64,000 nucleotides of DNA, taken from assembly GCF_001665535.1 (NCBI RefSeq), contig NZ_LZSQ01000037.1, forward strand, positions 1-64,000. Direction: 5' to 3'. This document shows, in pieces, positions 34,668-42,733 of this stretch (within the stretch, counting starts at the first letter, position 1; the number at the start of each line of letters is the position of its first letter). A model generated the notes under the pieces. It was not told the origin of the DNA, ran no database searches, and saw only the letters and a list, made by a program, of their open reading frames with translations. A program made the position numbers and the translations under genes. This DNA comes from Mycobacterium sp. 852002-51961_SCH5331710. Its GTDB lineage: Bacteria; Actinomycetota; Actinomycetes; Mycobacteriales; Mycobacteriaceae.

Positions 34668-34728
34668 CAGTTTCACCGGACATTCCTGCCTGATTTGTCC
34701 GATGCCTGATGTGTTGAGGAGAGTTTGC

Positions 34729-35943
34729 GTGCCCACTGAATCCACGCCCCGACCGACCTCCGCCCATCCTCTGCATTCGCCGGACTTCTACGCCGGCGAT
34801 CCATACCCGGCCTACCGGGAACTGCGCGCGACGACTCCGGTGGTGTGGAACGACGTCACGAACTTCTGGGCGTTGACCAAGTACGAGGACGTGCGCTTCG
34901 TCTCCGGCCACCCGATGTTGTTCTCGTCGACGCAGGGCATCACCATTCCCGACCCCAGCCAGCCCGAGCCTGTTCAAGAAGGCAACCTGATCTTCACCGA
35001 TCCGCCGCGGCACCGGCAGCTGCGAAAGCTCATCAACGCGGGTTTCACCCGGCGTCAGGTGTCGTTGCTGGAGCCCACGATCCGGCGGATCGTCGACGGC
35101 ATAGTCCACGGCATCGACCCCTCCCGCGAGTACGAATTCGCCGAAGAGATCGCGGCTCCCCTACCCACCCGGATGATCGCCGAGATGCTCGGCGCCGCAC
35201 CGGAAGACTGGGAGAAATTTCGCACCTGGTCCGATGCCGCCGTCGGCACCGCCGACCCCGACATCGAGCTGGATCACCTGGTGGCGCTCGGTCAGCTGTA
35301 CGAATACTTCACCAAGCTGATCGAGGCCCGGCGCTCCGGCGAGGTCTCCGGACAAGACGATCTGTTGAGCATCCTGGCCGCCGCCGAAGTCGACGGGGAG
35401 CGCCTCACCGACGCCGATCTGCTCAACTTCTCCTTCCTTCTCCTGGTGGCCGGAAACGAGACCACCCGCAACCTCATCGCGCTCGGTACGGCTGTGCTGC
35501 TGGATCATCCCGATCAGTTCGCACTGCTTCGTTCGGACCCGTCGCTGCTGACCTGCGCTGTCGAGGAGATGCTGCGCTTCACCAGTCCGGTGACGCACAT
35601 GGCGCGAAGGGCGACCGCCGACGTCGAGATCCGCGGGCAGAAGATTCAGGCCGGCGACACGGTGGTGATGCTGTACGGCGCGGCCAACCGCGATGAGGAG
35701 ATCTTCGGACCGACAAGCGAGGAATTCGACATCACCCGGAACCCGAACCCGCACATCGCCTTCGGCGCCGGTGAACATGCGTGTCTGGGCGCTCAACTGG
35801 CACGGCTCGAGGCCAGGATCATGTTCGAGGTGCTCTTCGGTACCTATCCGAGCATCGAGCTGACCGGGGACGTGACCCGCCTGCGCGCCACCATGGTGCC
35901 GGGCGTCAAACGCATGCCGGTGCGCCTGAAAGCGAGTGTGTGA
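34729..35943 (+). CDS. Cytochrome P450, first gene of an igr-like operon
   Basis: A 404-residue P450: I-helix LLVAGNETTRNLIALG, ExxR in EEMLRFTSPV, heme loop FGAGEHACLGAQLARLE. GTG 34729 follows GAGGAGA; the frame extends to 34702. In M. tuberculosis the igr operon also begins with a P450 (cyp125, sterol C26 oxidation), and the downstream genes here are igr-like, so this enzyme may oxidise a terminal methyl of an isoprenoid chain. Assignment to CYP125 itself would need a comparison. Its stop overlaps the FadE start by one base (TGATG). Confidence 0.9.
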   Translation: MPTESTPRPTSAHPLHSPDFYAGDPYPAYRELRATTPVVWNDVTNFWALTKYEDVRFVSGHPMLFSSTQGITIPDPSQPEPVQEGNLIFTDPPRHRQLRKLINAGFTRRQVSLLEPTIRRIVDGIVHGIDPSREYEFAEEIAAPLPTRMIAEMLGAAPEDWEKFRTWSDAAVGTADPDIELDHLVALGQLYEYFTKLIEARRSGEVSGQDDLLSILAAAEVDGERLTDADLLNFSFLLLVAGNETTRNLIALGTAVLLDHPDQFALLRSDPSLLTCAVEEMLRFTSPVTHMARRATADVEIRGQKIQAGDTVVMLYGAANRDEEIFGPTSEEFDITRNPNPHIAFGAGEHACLGAQLARLEARIMFEVLFGTYPSIELTGDVTRLRATMVPGVKRMPVRLKASV

Positions 35944-37124
35944 TGGACTTCGACTACACCCCCGAACAGGAGCGACTCCGCGCGGAGTTCCGGGAGCGCC
36001 TCGAGGCGGTGATGACCCCCGAGCGGCGTGCGGCGGTCTCCGGCCTGATGGAGGGTGGCGCGGCGATGACCGAGTGCAGGCGCGCCCTCGGCGAGGCCGG
36101 TCTGCTCGGCGTCGCGTGGCCCGTGGAGTACGGCGGACGCGGGCTGACCGCGCTGGAGCAGTACATCTTCAGCGAGGAGGCGCGCCGTGTGCATGCACCG
36201 CTGCCGATGATCACGCTCAACACCGTCGGACCCACTCTGATCCAGTACGGCACCGAGGAACAGAAGCAGAAGTTCCTTCCCGCAATACTCAAGGGCGCCG
36301 TTGACTTCGCGATCGGTTACTCCGAGCCAGGCGCGGGAAGCGACCTCGCCTCGCTGCGGACGACCGCGGTGCGCGACGGCAATGAGTTCGTCATCAACGG
36401 CTCGAAGATGTTCACCAGCGGCGCGGAGTTCGCCGACTACATCTGGCTCGCGGCGCGCACCGATCCAGAAGCCAAGAAACACAAGGGCATCACCGTATTC
36501 ATCGTGCCCACCGACTCGCCTGGGTTCTCGTGGAAGCCACTACACACCATGCCCGGCGTGTCGACCTATTACACGTTCTACGACGACGTGCGGGTACCCG
36601 AGAGCGCGATCGTGCTGGGCGAGAACCAAGGCTGGAAGCTGGTGACCAACCAGCTGAACCTGGAGCGTGCCGCGCTCGGCAACCTCGGCGCACTCGAGCC
36701 GTTGTTCGCCAAGACCGTCCAGTGGGCCAGGACCACGCCGCTGGACGGCGGACGCGTCATCGACCAGCCGTGGGTCCAACAGGCCCTCGCGCGCGTCGAG
36801 GCACAGGTCGCTGCCTACCGGTTGTTGAACCTGCGGGTCAACAGCAACATGAGCTCCGGCGCACTCGGTATGGGAGAGGCCTCCGCGGCAAAGGTTTTCG
36901 GCACTGAACTGACACAGCAGGTGGCCCGCGAGCTCCTCGACGTCGTCGGTCAGGCCGGCACCCGGAAGGGCTCCGACGCGCCTCTGAAGGGTGAACTCGA
37001 AAGCGCCTACCGCCTGGCCGTCATCAATACCTTCGGCGGCGGCGCGAACGAACTGCAGCGAGACATCATCGCCATGGCGGGCCTCGGGATGCCACGTGCA
37101 CCCCGCGACATGCGAGCGTCCTGA
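35943..37124 (+). CDS. Acyl-CoA dehydrogenase, catalytic-type (ChsE-like) subunit
   Basis: A 393-residue FadE protein: MDFDYTPEQERLRAEF at the N terminus, flavin segment IGYSEPGAGSDLASL, FVINGSKMFTSGAEF, and NQLNLERAALGNLG, whose Glu fits the catalytic-base position of ChsE-type enzymes. The end reads FGGGANELQRDIIAM. Start ATG 35943 overlaps the P450 stop. Its probable partner is the FadE at 38131, separated from it by the split ChsH2 genes. By igr analogy it dehydrogenates a shortened side-chain acyl-CoA. Confidence 0.88.
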   Translation: MDFDYTPEQERLRAEFRERLEAVMTPERRAAVSGLMEGGAAMTECRRALGEAGLLGVAWPVEYGGRGLTALEQYIFSEEARRVHAPLPMITLNTVGPTLIQYGTEEQKQKFLPAILKGAVDFAIGYSEPGAGSDLASLRTTAVRDGNEFVINGSKMFTSGAEFADYIWLAARTDPEAKKHKGITVFIVPTDSPGFSWKPLHTMPGVSTYYTFYDDVRVPESAIVLGENQGWKLVTNQLNLERAALGNLGALEPLFAKTVQWARTTPLDGGRVIDQPWVQQALARVEAQVAAYRLLNLRVNSNMSSGALGMGEASAAKVFGTELTQQVARELLDVVGQAGTRKGSDAPLKGELESAYRLAVINTFGGGANELQRDIIAMAGLGMPRAPRDMRAS

Positions 37125-37139
37125 GAAAGGAATCCAGCA

Positions 37140-37700
37140 GTGACCGACACAGCGAAAGACGAACTGCGAGAGCGCCTCGACGCGCTCATCGGCAAGCCCA
37201 CCGACGGCGTCGGCAAGCCGGTGCGCGCGCCGGACCCGGTGAACGCCGCGATGATCCGGCACTGGGCGTATGCCCTGGGTGACATGAACCCGGCCTACCT
37301 CGACCCCGAGTTCGCGAAGAACTCCCGCTATGGCGACATCGTGTCACCGCCGGTGATGCTGCAGACCTGGACGATGCCGCCGCCGAAGCTAGAGGGTATC
37401 CACGACCGCGGCGGTGTGCCGATCGAGATGAAGGGTGAGAATCCTCTGCAGTTCCTCGCCGATGCCGGCTACACGGGCATCATCGCGACGAACTCCGAAT
37501 TCGAGATCGAGCGCTACCCGCGAATCGGAGACGAGATCACCTCCGAGACGGTCTTCGACTCGATCTCCGATGAGAAGAAGACGGCCATGGGCAACGGGTT
37601 CTTCGTCACATGGGTGACCACCTACCGCGATCAGAACGGGGACGTCATCGGCCGCCAGTGGTTTCGCACCCTGCGGTTCAAGACGGGTGGGAGTGATTGA
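37140..37700 (+). CDS. MaoC-like hydratase, ChsH2 N-terminal-domain type
   Basis: A 186-residue hot-dog protein: IRHWAYALGDMNPAYLDPEFA, then YGDIVSPPVMLQTWTM, and ATNSEFEIERYPRIGDEI in the core. In M. tuberculosis ChsH2 this domain is fused to a C-terminal DUF35 domain; here the DUF35 protein is a separate gene overlapping by one base (TGATG). Together they total about 323 residues, near the length of fused ChsH2. It would pair with the ChsH1-like protein at 39240 to hydrate a side-chain enoyl-CoA. RBS AGAAAGGA precedes GTG 37140. Confidence 0.85.
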   Translation: MTDTAKDELRERLDALIGKPTDGVGKPVRAPDPVNAAMIRHWAYALGDMNPAYLDPEFAKNSRYGDIVSPPVMLQTWTMPPPKLEGIHDRGGVPIEMKGENPLQFLADAGYTGIIATNSEFEIERYPRIGDEITSETVFDSISDEKKTAMGNGFFVTWVTTYRDQNGDVIGRQWFRTLRFKTGGSD

Positions 37701-38113
37701 TGGCCAGCAGACTCGCCCCTTCGATCAGTCCCGACACGGAGTTCTTCTGGTCCGGTCTCAAGGAGCACGAGCTCCGCATCCAGCGCTGTACCGACTGCAA
37801 GACCTTCCGCGTTCCGCCGCGACCGATGTGCGGTGGCTGCCAGTCACTCAACTGGGACTACGTCGTTTCCAGCGGACGCGGCACGGTCTACAGCTTTGTG
37901 ATGCCGAAGTACCCGCCCCTTCCCTTTCTCGAATATCCCTACGTCGTCGCGCTGATCGAACTCGACGAAGGTGTTCGCATCGTGTCGAACCTCTGCGATA
38001 TCGAACCCGAGGCGATCGAGGTCGGAATGCCCGTCGAGGTCTTTTACGAGATCTTCGAGGCACTGCCAAGCGGGGAAGAGCTGGTGTTGCACCAGTTTCG
38101 GCCGGCGCGCTGA
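37700..38113 (+). CDS. DUF35 zinc-ribbon/OB-fold protein, ChsH2 C-terminal-domain type
   Basis: A 137-residue protein with an N-terminal zinc ribbon (Cys pairs in CTDC and CGGC, about residues 31-50) and a C-terminal OB fold (GTVYSFVMPKYPP, YVVALIELDEGVRIVSN). DUF35 partners bind thiolase-like aldolases; in the cholesterol pathway the ChsH2 DUF35 domain forms the active retro-aldolase with Ltp2. ATG 37700 shares one base with the preceding stop; TTG 37697 is an alternative. Its partner is most likely the Ltp2-like protein at 39689. Confidence 0.88.
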   Translation: MASRLAPSISPDTEFFWSGLKEHELRIQRCTDCKTFRVPPRPMCGGCQSLNWDYVVSSGRGTVYSFVMPKYPPLPFLEYPYVVALIELDEGVRIVSNLCDIEPEAIEVGMPVEVFYEIFEALPSGEELVLHQFRPAR

Positions 38114-38130
38114 ACTAGAGGAAGCCACAC

Positions 38131-39243
38131 ATGGATTTCACCTTCACCGAGGAGCAGGAGACCGTCGCCAAGGTCGCCCGACAGCTCTTCGAGCACCGCG
38201 CCACACCGGAGCATCTGACCGAGCTCGAAGCCGGCGAGGTGCGGTATGACGCCGCACTGTGGGCCGAATTGGCGTCGGCCGACCTGCTCGGAATCGCGCT
38301 GCCAGAATCCGTCGGGGGTAGCGGCGGTGGTTTCCTCGAATTGGGTGTGCTGCTCAGCGAGGTCGGGTACAGCGTTGCGCCGGTCCCGGTGTACGGGACG
38401 CTCGCCCTCGGTGCCGATACCATTGCCCGGCACGGTGATTCGGAGCTTCAGCGGCGGTGGCTGCCCGGCGTGGTCGACGGCAGCACCCTGTTGACCGCGG
38501 CGCTGGCCGAACCGGGTAGCTCGGATCCGACCGCACCGCGGACCACCGCGCGGGCCGACGGGCAGGGCTGGCGGCTCACCGGCGCCAAAGAGTTGGTGCC
38601 CGCGGCGCAGATCGCGTCGGCCATCGTCGTATCGGCCACGACGGACGACGGGCCCGGCTTGTTCGTCGTCGAAACCGACGACACCGGCGTGGATGTGACG
38701 CCGGCGTCCACGACCAACGGTGAGCCCTTCGCCGACGTCGAATTGACCGATGCCATCGGGTCACGGCTGACCGAGCGAGCCGACGCCGACATCGTCCGCG
38801 CGCTGTACAGCAGAGCGCTGGTGGGGTTGTGCGCGATGCAGATCGGCGTCGCCGACCGTGCGCTGAAGCTGGCCGCGTCCTACACCAGCGAACGTGAGCA
38901 GTTCGGCCGCCCCATCGGATCATTTCAGGCCGTACAACAGCGTTTGGCCGACGCATTCATCGACACCGAAGCGATCCGCTGGACCACCTGGCATGCGGCC
39001 TGGCTGATCGCCGAAGGCAGGCCCGCCGAGCGCGAAGCGGCAATCGCCAAGTTCTGGGCCGCCGAGGCAGGAGCGCGGGTCACCGCGTCCGCGCAGCAGG
39101 TACACGGCGGCATGGGCATCGACGTCACCTACCCCCTGTCCCGCTACTTCCTGTGGGCCAAGCAGATTGAACTCGCGCTCGGATCGGCGTCACAACAGCT
39201 GTCCCGGCTCGGCAACGCATACGCGGAAGGACCAAACCAATGA
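38131..39243 (+). CDS. Acyl-CoA dehydrogenase, partner-type (ChsE-like) subunit
   Basis: A 370-residue FadE protein: MDFTFTEEQETVAKVARQLF N terminus, EREQFGRPIGSFQAVQQRLADAF, VHGGMGIDVTYPLSRYFLWAK. The catalytic-Glu region of the other subunit type is replaced here (ALVGLCAMQIGV), and the YEGT loop reads LALGSAS, so it looks like the non-catalytic partner of the subunit at 35943. An ATG with AGAGGAAG upstream starts it. It overlaps the ChsH1-like gene by four bases (ATGA). Confidence 0.84.
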   Translation: MDFTFTEEQETVAKVARQLFEHRATPEHLTELEAGEVRYDAALWAELASADLLGIALPESVGGSGGGFLELGVLLSEVGYSVAPVPVYGTLALGADTIARHGDSELQRRWLPGVVDGSTLLTAALAEPGSSDPTAPRTTARADGQGWRLTGAKELVPAAQIASAIVVSATTDDGPGLFVVETDDTGVDVTPASTTNGEPFADVELTDAIGSRLTERADADIVRALYSRALVGLCAMQIGVADRALKLAASYTSEREQFGRPIGSFQAVQQRLADAFIDTEAIRWTTWHAAWLIAEGRPAEREAAIAKFWAAEAGARVTASAQQVHGGMGIDVTYPLSRYFLWAKQIELALGSASQQLSRLGNAYAEGPNQ

Positions 39244-39692
39244 CCTCGACCCTGAAACGCACCACCACGCTCGCGTTCAACGACGTCAACGTCGGTGACC
39301 AGGTGACGCCGCTCGACGTTCCCGTCACCACCACGTTGATCGTCGCCGGTGCGATCGCGTCCCGTGACTACATGCCGGTGCACCACGACCGCGACTTCGC
39401 CAATTCTCAAGGCTCCAAGGACATCTTCCTCAACATCCTGACGACCAATGGGCTGTGTGTGAAGTTTCTACACGACTGGGCGGGACCCGAGGCCATGGTC
39501 AAGAAGCTGTCCATCCGGCTCGGTGTGCCCGCCTATCCGAACGACCCGCTGCGGTTCGAAGGCAGCGTCACCGACAAGTCCTCGGCCGACGGCGAGGGGC
39601 TCATCGAGGTCACCTTCAAGGGCACCAACAGCCTGGGCGATCACGTCAAGGGCACGGCGGTGCTGAGCCTGCTCGAGGGCGTTGAGGCATGA
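39240..39692 (+). CDS. ChsH1-like MaoC hydratase subunit
   Basis: A 150-residue hot-dog protein. ASRDYMPVHHDRDFAN holds the Asp/His dyad of hydratase-2 enzymes, and the following segment (GSKDIFLNILTTNG, DWAGPEAM, RLGVPAYPNDPL) matches my memory of ChsH1 from the cholesterol igr operon. ChsH1 and ChsH2 form a heteromeric hydratase in which ChsH1 supplies the catalytic residues. The partner here would be the protein at 37140. Four-base overlaps on both sides place it tightly in the operon. Confidence 0.88.
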   Translation: MTSTLKRTTTLAFNDVNVGDQVTPLDVPVTTTLIVAGAIASRDYMPVHHDRDFANSQGSKDIFLNILTTNGLCVKFLHDWAGPEAMVKKLSIRLGVPAYPNDPLRFEGSVTDKSSADGEGLIEVTFKGTNSLGDHVKGTAVLSLLEGVEA

Positions 39693-40861
39693 CCAAGGAC
39701 GGCATCGGCGGCAGGGCCGCGCTCGTCGGCATCGGTCAGACCGAATTCTCCAAGGAATCCGGGCGGACCGAGATGCAACTGGCCTGCGAAGCGGTCAAGG
39801 CGGCCATCGAAGATGCGGGCCTGAGCCCCAGGGACATCGACGGCATGGTCACGTTCTCCGTCGACGAGAACGAAGAGATCGAGGTCGCCCGCAACGTCGG
39901 TATCGAGAACCTCACCTTCTTCACCCGGGTACCGCACGGCGGCGGTGCCGCCGCGGGCACCGTGATGCAGGCCGCGATGGCGGTCGCGACGGGCGCGGCC
40001 GAGGCCGTCGTCTGCTACCGGGCCTTCAACGAGCGCTCCGGGTTTCGGTTCGGCGGCGCCGGACGCCAGCCCGGCGTTACCCCCCTGTGGATGGCCCCGT
40101 ATGCCCCGTTCGGATTCATGACACCGGCGGCGTGGGTTGCCCTGCACGCTCAGCGCTACATGAGCACGTACGGCGTCACCAACGCCGACTTCGGCAAGAT
40201 CTCCGTCATCGACCGCAAGCATGCGGCCAAGAATCCCGACGCCTGGTTCTACGACAAACCGATCACCCTCGAACAGCACCAGGAATCACGCTGGATCATC
40301 GAACCGGTGTTGCGCCTGCTCGACTGCTGTCAGGAGAGCGACGGCGGGGTGGCCATGGTGGTGACCAGTGTCGAGCGGGCGCGTGATCTCGCCAAGCCCC
40401 CTGCCGTGATCACGGCCGCGGCCCAGGGCGCCGCATACGACGGCGAGGTCATGACCAGTTACTACCGCGACGACATCACCGGCCTGCCCGAGATGGGCGT
40501 GGTCGGCGACAAGCTCTGGCGCAACTCCGGATTGAAGCCCGACGACATCTCGACCGCCTTCCTCTACGACCACTTCACCCCGTTCGTGTTCACGCAACTC
40601 GAGGAACTCGGATTCTGCGGCCGGGGCGAGGCCAAGGACTTCGTCTCCGTCGACGAACTCTCGCTGGGCGGCCGGATGCCCATCAACACCAACGGCGGAC
40701 TGCTGGGCGAGGCTTACATCCACGGGATGAACGGCATCACCGAAGGCGTCCGCCAGGTCCGCGGCACCTCATACAACCAGGTCGAAGACGTCGAACATGT
40801 GCTGGTGACCTCGGGCACCGGCGTCCCGACCAGCGGCCTCATCCTCGCCCCGGACCGCTGA
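39689..40861 (+). CDS. Ltp2-like thiolase-fold retro-aldolase
   Basis: A 390-residue thiolase-superfamily protein of the lipid-transfer-protein (SCP2-thiolase-like) group: ALVGIGQTEFSKESGRTEMQ, VVCYRAFNERSGFRFG, KHAAKNPDAWFYDKPITLE, LRLLDCCQESDGGVAMVVTS, and FLYDHFTPFVFTQ. The match to Ltp2 of the igr operon, which cleaves a side-chain aldol with the ChsH2 DUF35 domain, is strong by eye. The thiolase nucleophile Cys is absent at the usual site (RVPHGGGAAAG), as expected for an aldolase. It ends the metabolic part of the operon. Confidence 0.88.
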   Translation: MTKDGIGGRAALVGIGQTEFSKESGRTEMQLACEAVKAAIEDAGLSPRDIDGMVTFSVDENEEIEVARNVGIENLTFFTRVPHGGGAAAGTVMQAAMAVATGAAEAVVCYRAFNERSGFRFGGAGRQPGVTPLWMAPYAPFGFMTPAAWVALHAQRYMSTYGVTNADFGKISVIDRKHAAKNPDAWFYDKPITLEQHQESRWIIEPVLRLLDCCQESDGGVAMVVTSVERARDLAKPPAVITAAAQGAAYDGEVMTSYYRDDITGLPEMGVVGDKLWRNSGLKPDDISTAFLYDHFTPFVFTQLEELGFCGRGEAKDFVSVDELSLGGRMPINTNGGLLGEAYIHGMNGITEGVRQVRGTSYNQVEDVEHVLVTSGTGVPTSGLILAPDR

Positions 40862-40866
40862 GCGGT

Positions 40867-40872
40867 TAATGT
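40867..40872 (+). promoter_or_regulatory. Candidate -10 element for a leaderless TetR gene
   Basis: TAATGT fits TANNNT and ends 6 bases before GTG 40879, which lacks a ribosome binding site. The TetR gene may therefore have its own start point besides read-through from the igr-like operon. Confidence 0.35.
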
Positions 40873-40878
40873 CGTGCG

Positions 40879-41493
40879 GTGGCGTCTGACATGACCCAGT
40901 CGGTGGAGCTGGACACCCGGGATGCCATCATCTCGGCCGCCTTCTCCTGCTTCCGCACACGCGGGCTGGCCAAGACGACCATCGTCGACATCGCCCGCGC
41001 CGCCGACGTGTCGCGCAGCACCTTCTACGAGTACTTCCGGGACAAGGAGACGATCGTCGAAGCGTGCGCCGAGGCGGCGTCGCAACGGTTCTACCGCAAC
41101 ATGGCCAAGGCCATCGACCGCCACGGGGGCAGCACGCTGGAGGGGCGGTTGACACGCGCCGCGGTCTTCGTCGCGCAGGCGCGTCGGGTGGTCGAACCCG
41201 AGGCGTACTTCGACGCAGCGGAAGTCAGCCTCATGATGACCAAGAATGCCGCCACGCTCCTGAAAGAATGCGCCGATTTTTTGACCCCGTACGTGACCGC
41301 TGCCAAGCTGACCGGCGAGGTCCGTTCGGACCTCGACGTGCCGTCGGCGTGTGAGTGGTTCGCACGAATGTTGTTCTCGCTGTTCACGACTCCGTCAGCA
41401 GTGATCGACATGCGTGACGACGACGCCGTGGCCGAATTCGTGCGCGCATACGCCGTGAACGGATTCGTCGACAGCGGTCGACGCCGGCGGTAG
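40879..41493 (+). CDS. TetR-family transcriptional regulator
   Basis: A 204-residue TetR protein. The helix-turn-helix is at about residues 13-60, with TTIVDIARAADVSRSTFYEYFRDKE as the recognition part; the remainder is a helical effector domain. It follows the Ltp2-like gene by 17 bases in the same direction, so it is probably an operon-embedded regulator responsive to a CoA intermediate. It is one of three TetR genes that could read the repeated GAGAAY-N4-RTTCTC motif. An ATG at 40891 is an alternative start. It converges on the P450 at 41504. Confidence 0.85.
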   Translation: MASDMTQSVELDTRDAIISAAFSCFRTRGLAKTTIVDIARAADVSRSTFYEYFRDKETIVEACAEAASQRFYRNMAKAIDRHGGSTLEGRLTRAAVFVAQARRVVEPEAYFDAAEVSLMMTKNAATLLKECADFLTPYVTAAKLTGEVRSDLDVPSACEWFARMLFSLFTTPSAVIDMRDDDAVAEFVRAYAVNGFVDSGRRRR

Positions 41494-41503
41494 CGATAAG
41501 GGT

Positions 41504-42733
41504 TCAGCCCTTGCGGCGCACCGGGACGTTTGAGTAGCCGCACACATTGGACATCGCCACGCGCTCGAGACCGTCACGGTCGACTTCGTATTCGGGGATG
41601 AAGTCGAGCAGCGCATCGAGTGCGATACGGCTTTCCATGCGTGCCAATGCCGCCCCGAGGCAACTGTGCACGCCGTAACCGAAGGCGAGGTTGAAGCCCA
41701 TCCTGCGGTCGCGGTCGATGTCGAGGCGGTCGGGGTCGTCGAACATCCGCTCGTCGCGCAGGGCGGACCCCGTCACGAGCAACACGGCGGCACCCTTCGG
41801 AATCGTGGTGCCGTAGTACGTGACATCGCGCGTCGCGGTGCGGACCTGATACTGCGACGGCGCTTCGTATCGCAGTAGTTCCTCGACCGCGGCGGGGATC
41901 TTGCTGCGGTCATCGCGAAGTTTGCGCCACTGATCGGGGAAGTCGGCGAACGCCACCATCGCATTTCCCACCAGTTTGGTGACCGTTTCGGCGCCGGCAC
42001 CTCCCAGCATCGTGGCGAAGCCGGTGATGTCGACATCGGTGAGCTTCTCCACCACACCGTCGCGTTCGATCTCGGTCTCGATGAGACGGCTGATCATGTC
42101 GTCCTGCGGCGCCGCGCGGCGCTGCTGCACAAGGTCGTAGTAGTAGAGGCCGGTGTTCATCGAGGCCTCGTATCCCTCTCTGGGAACGGCGATCTCACCG
42201 GGACGCCGTTCGAGTAGGAGATCCAGCCAGCGTCGGATCTGGTCGCGGTCCTGCTTCGGCACGCCGAGCATGGTCGTGATGACCTCGTTCGGGAACAGGG
42301 CCGAAAAGTCGGCGACTGCGTCGAACTGCTCGGGGTTCAGCGCTTCGATCCGTTCGTAGACCTTCTCGCGCACCATGTCTTCCAGCGCGGCGATCGCGCG
42401 GGGGGTGAAGACGTTGCTGACTAAGCGCCTCATCTTCTGATGCTCCGGCGGATCCATCGAGATGATCACCTTCGGCACCGGGATGGCGTCGTCGTGAGCC
42501 TTGACCATGTCGAGGGTGGCGCCCTTGGCCGACGAGAAGGTCTCGTGGTCCTTCGTGGCGGGTGCCACGTCGTCGTAGCGCGTCAGCGCCCAGAAATCCC
42601 ACTTTTTGCTGTAGTAGACCGGCGCCTCGTCGCGCAGGCGGCGGTAGGTGTCGTACGCGCCGTCGAAGAAGTCTTGCGAGAACGGGTCGAATTCGACGGG
42701 CCGTCCATCGACCTCGTGCGAGGGCGCATTCAC
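41504..42733 (-). CDS. Cytochrome P450
   Basis: A 409-residue P450. I-helix MLGGAGAETVTKLVG, ExxR in EELLRYEAPSQ, heme loop FGYGVHSCLGAALARME. GTG 42733 overlaps the CoA-transferase stop (GTGA); the open frame extends to 42775. It resembles the P450 at 51458 in several blocks (RLRDEAP, GSALRDER/GSANRDER, ALARM), suggesting the same P450 family. A ferredoxin and reductase are needed, but no dedicated [3Fe-4S] ferredoxin is visible next to it. Confidence 0.9.
   Translation of the reverse strand: MNAPSHEVDGRPVEFDPFSQDFFDGAYDTYRRLRDEAPVYYSKKWDFWALTRYDDVAPATKDHETFSSAKGATLDMVKAHDDAIPVPKVIISMDPPEHQKMRRLVSNVFTPRAIAALEDMVREKVYERIEALNPEQFDAVADFSALFPNEVITTMLGVPKQDRDQIRRWLDLLLERRPGEIAVPREGYEASMNTGLYYYDLVQQRRAAPQDDMISRLIETEIERDGVVEKLTDVDITGFATMLGGAGAETVTKLVGNAMVAFADFPDQWRKLRDDRSKIPAAVEELLRYEAPSQYQVRTATRDVTYYGTTIPKGAAVLLVTGSALRDERMFDDPDRLDIDRDRRMGFNLAFGYGVHSCLGAALARMESRIALDALLDFIPEYEVDRDGLERVAMSNVCGYSNVPVRRKG

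Noticed and set aside
32675..34693. A 672-codon plus-strand frame opposite the aldehyde dehydrogenase
   Set aside because: It is antisense to an aldehyde dehydrogenase with a complete motif set, with low-complexity Arg/Pro/Gly composition; it is a shadow.
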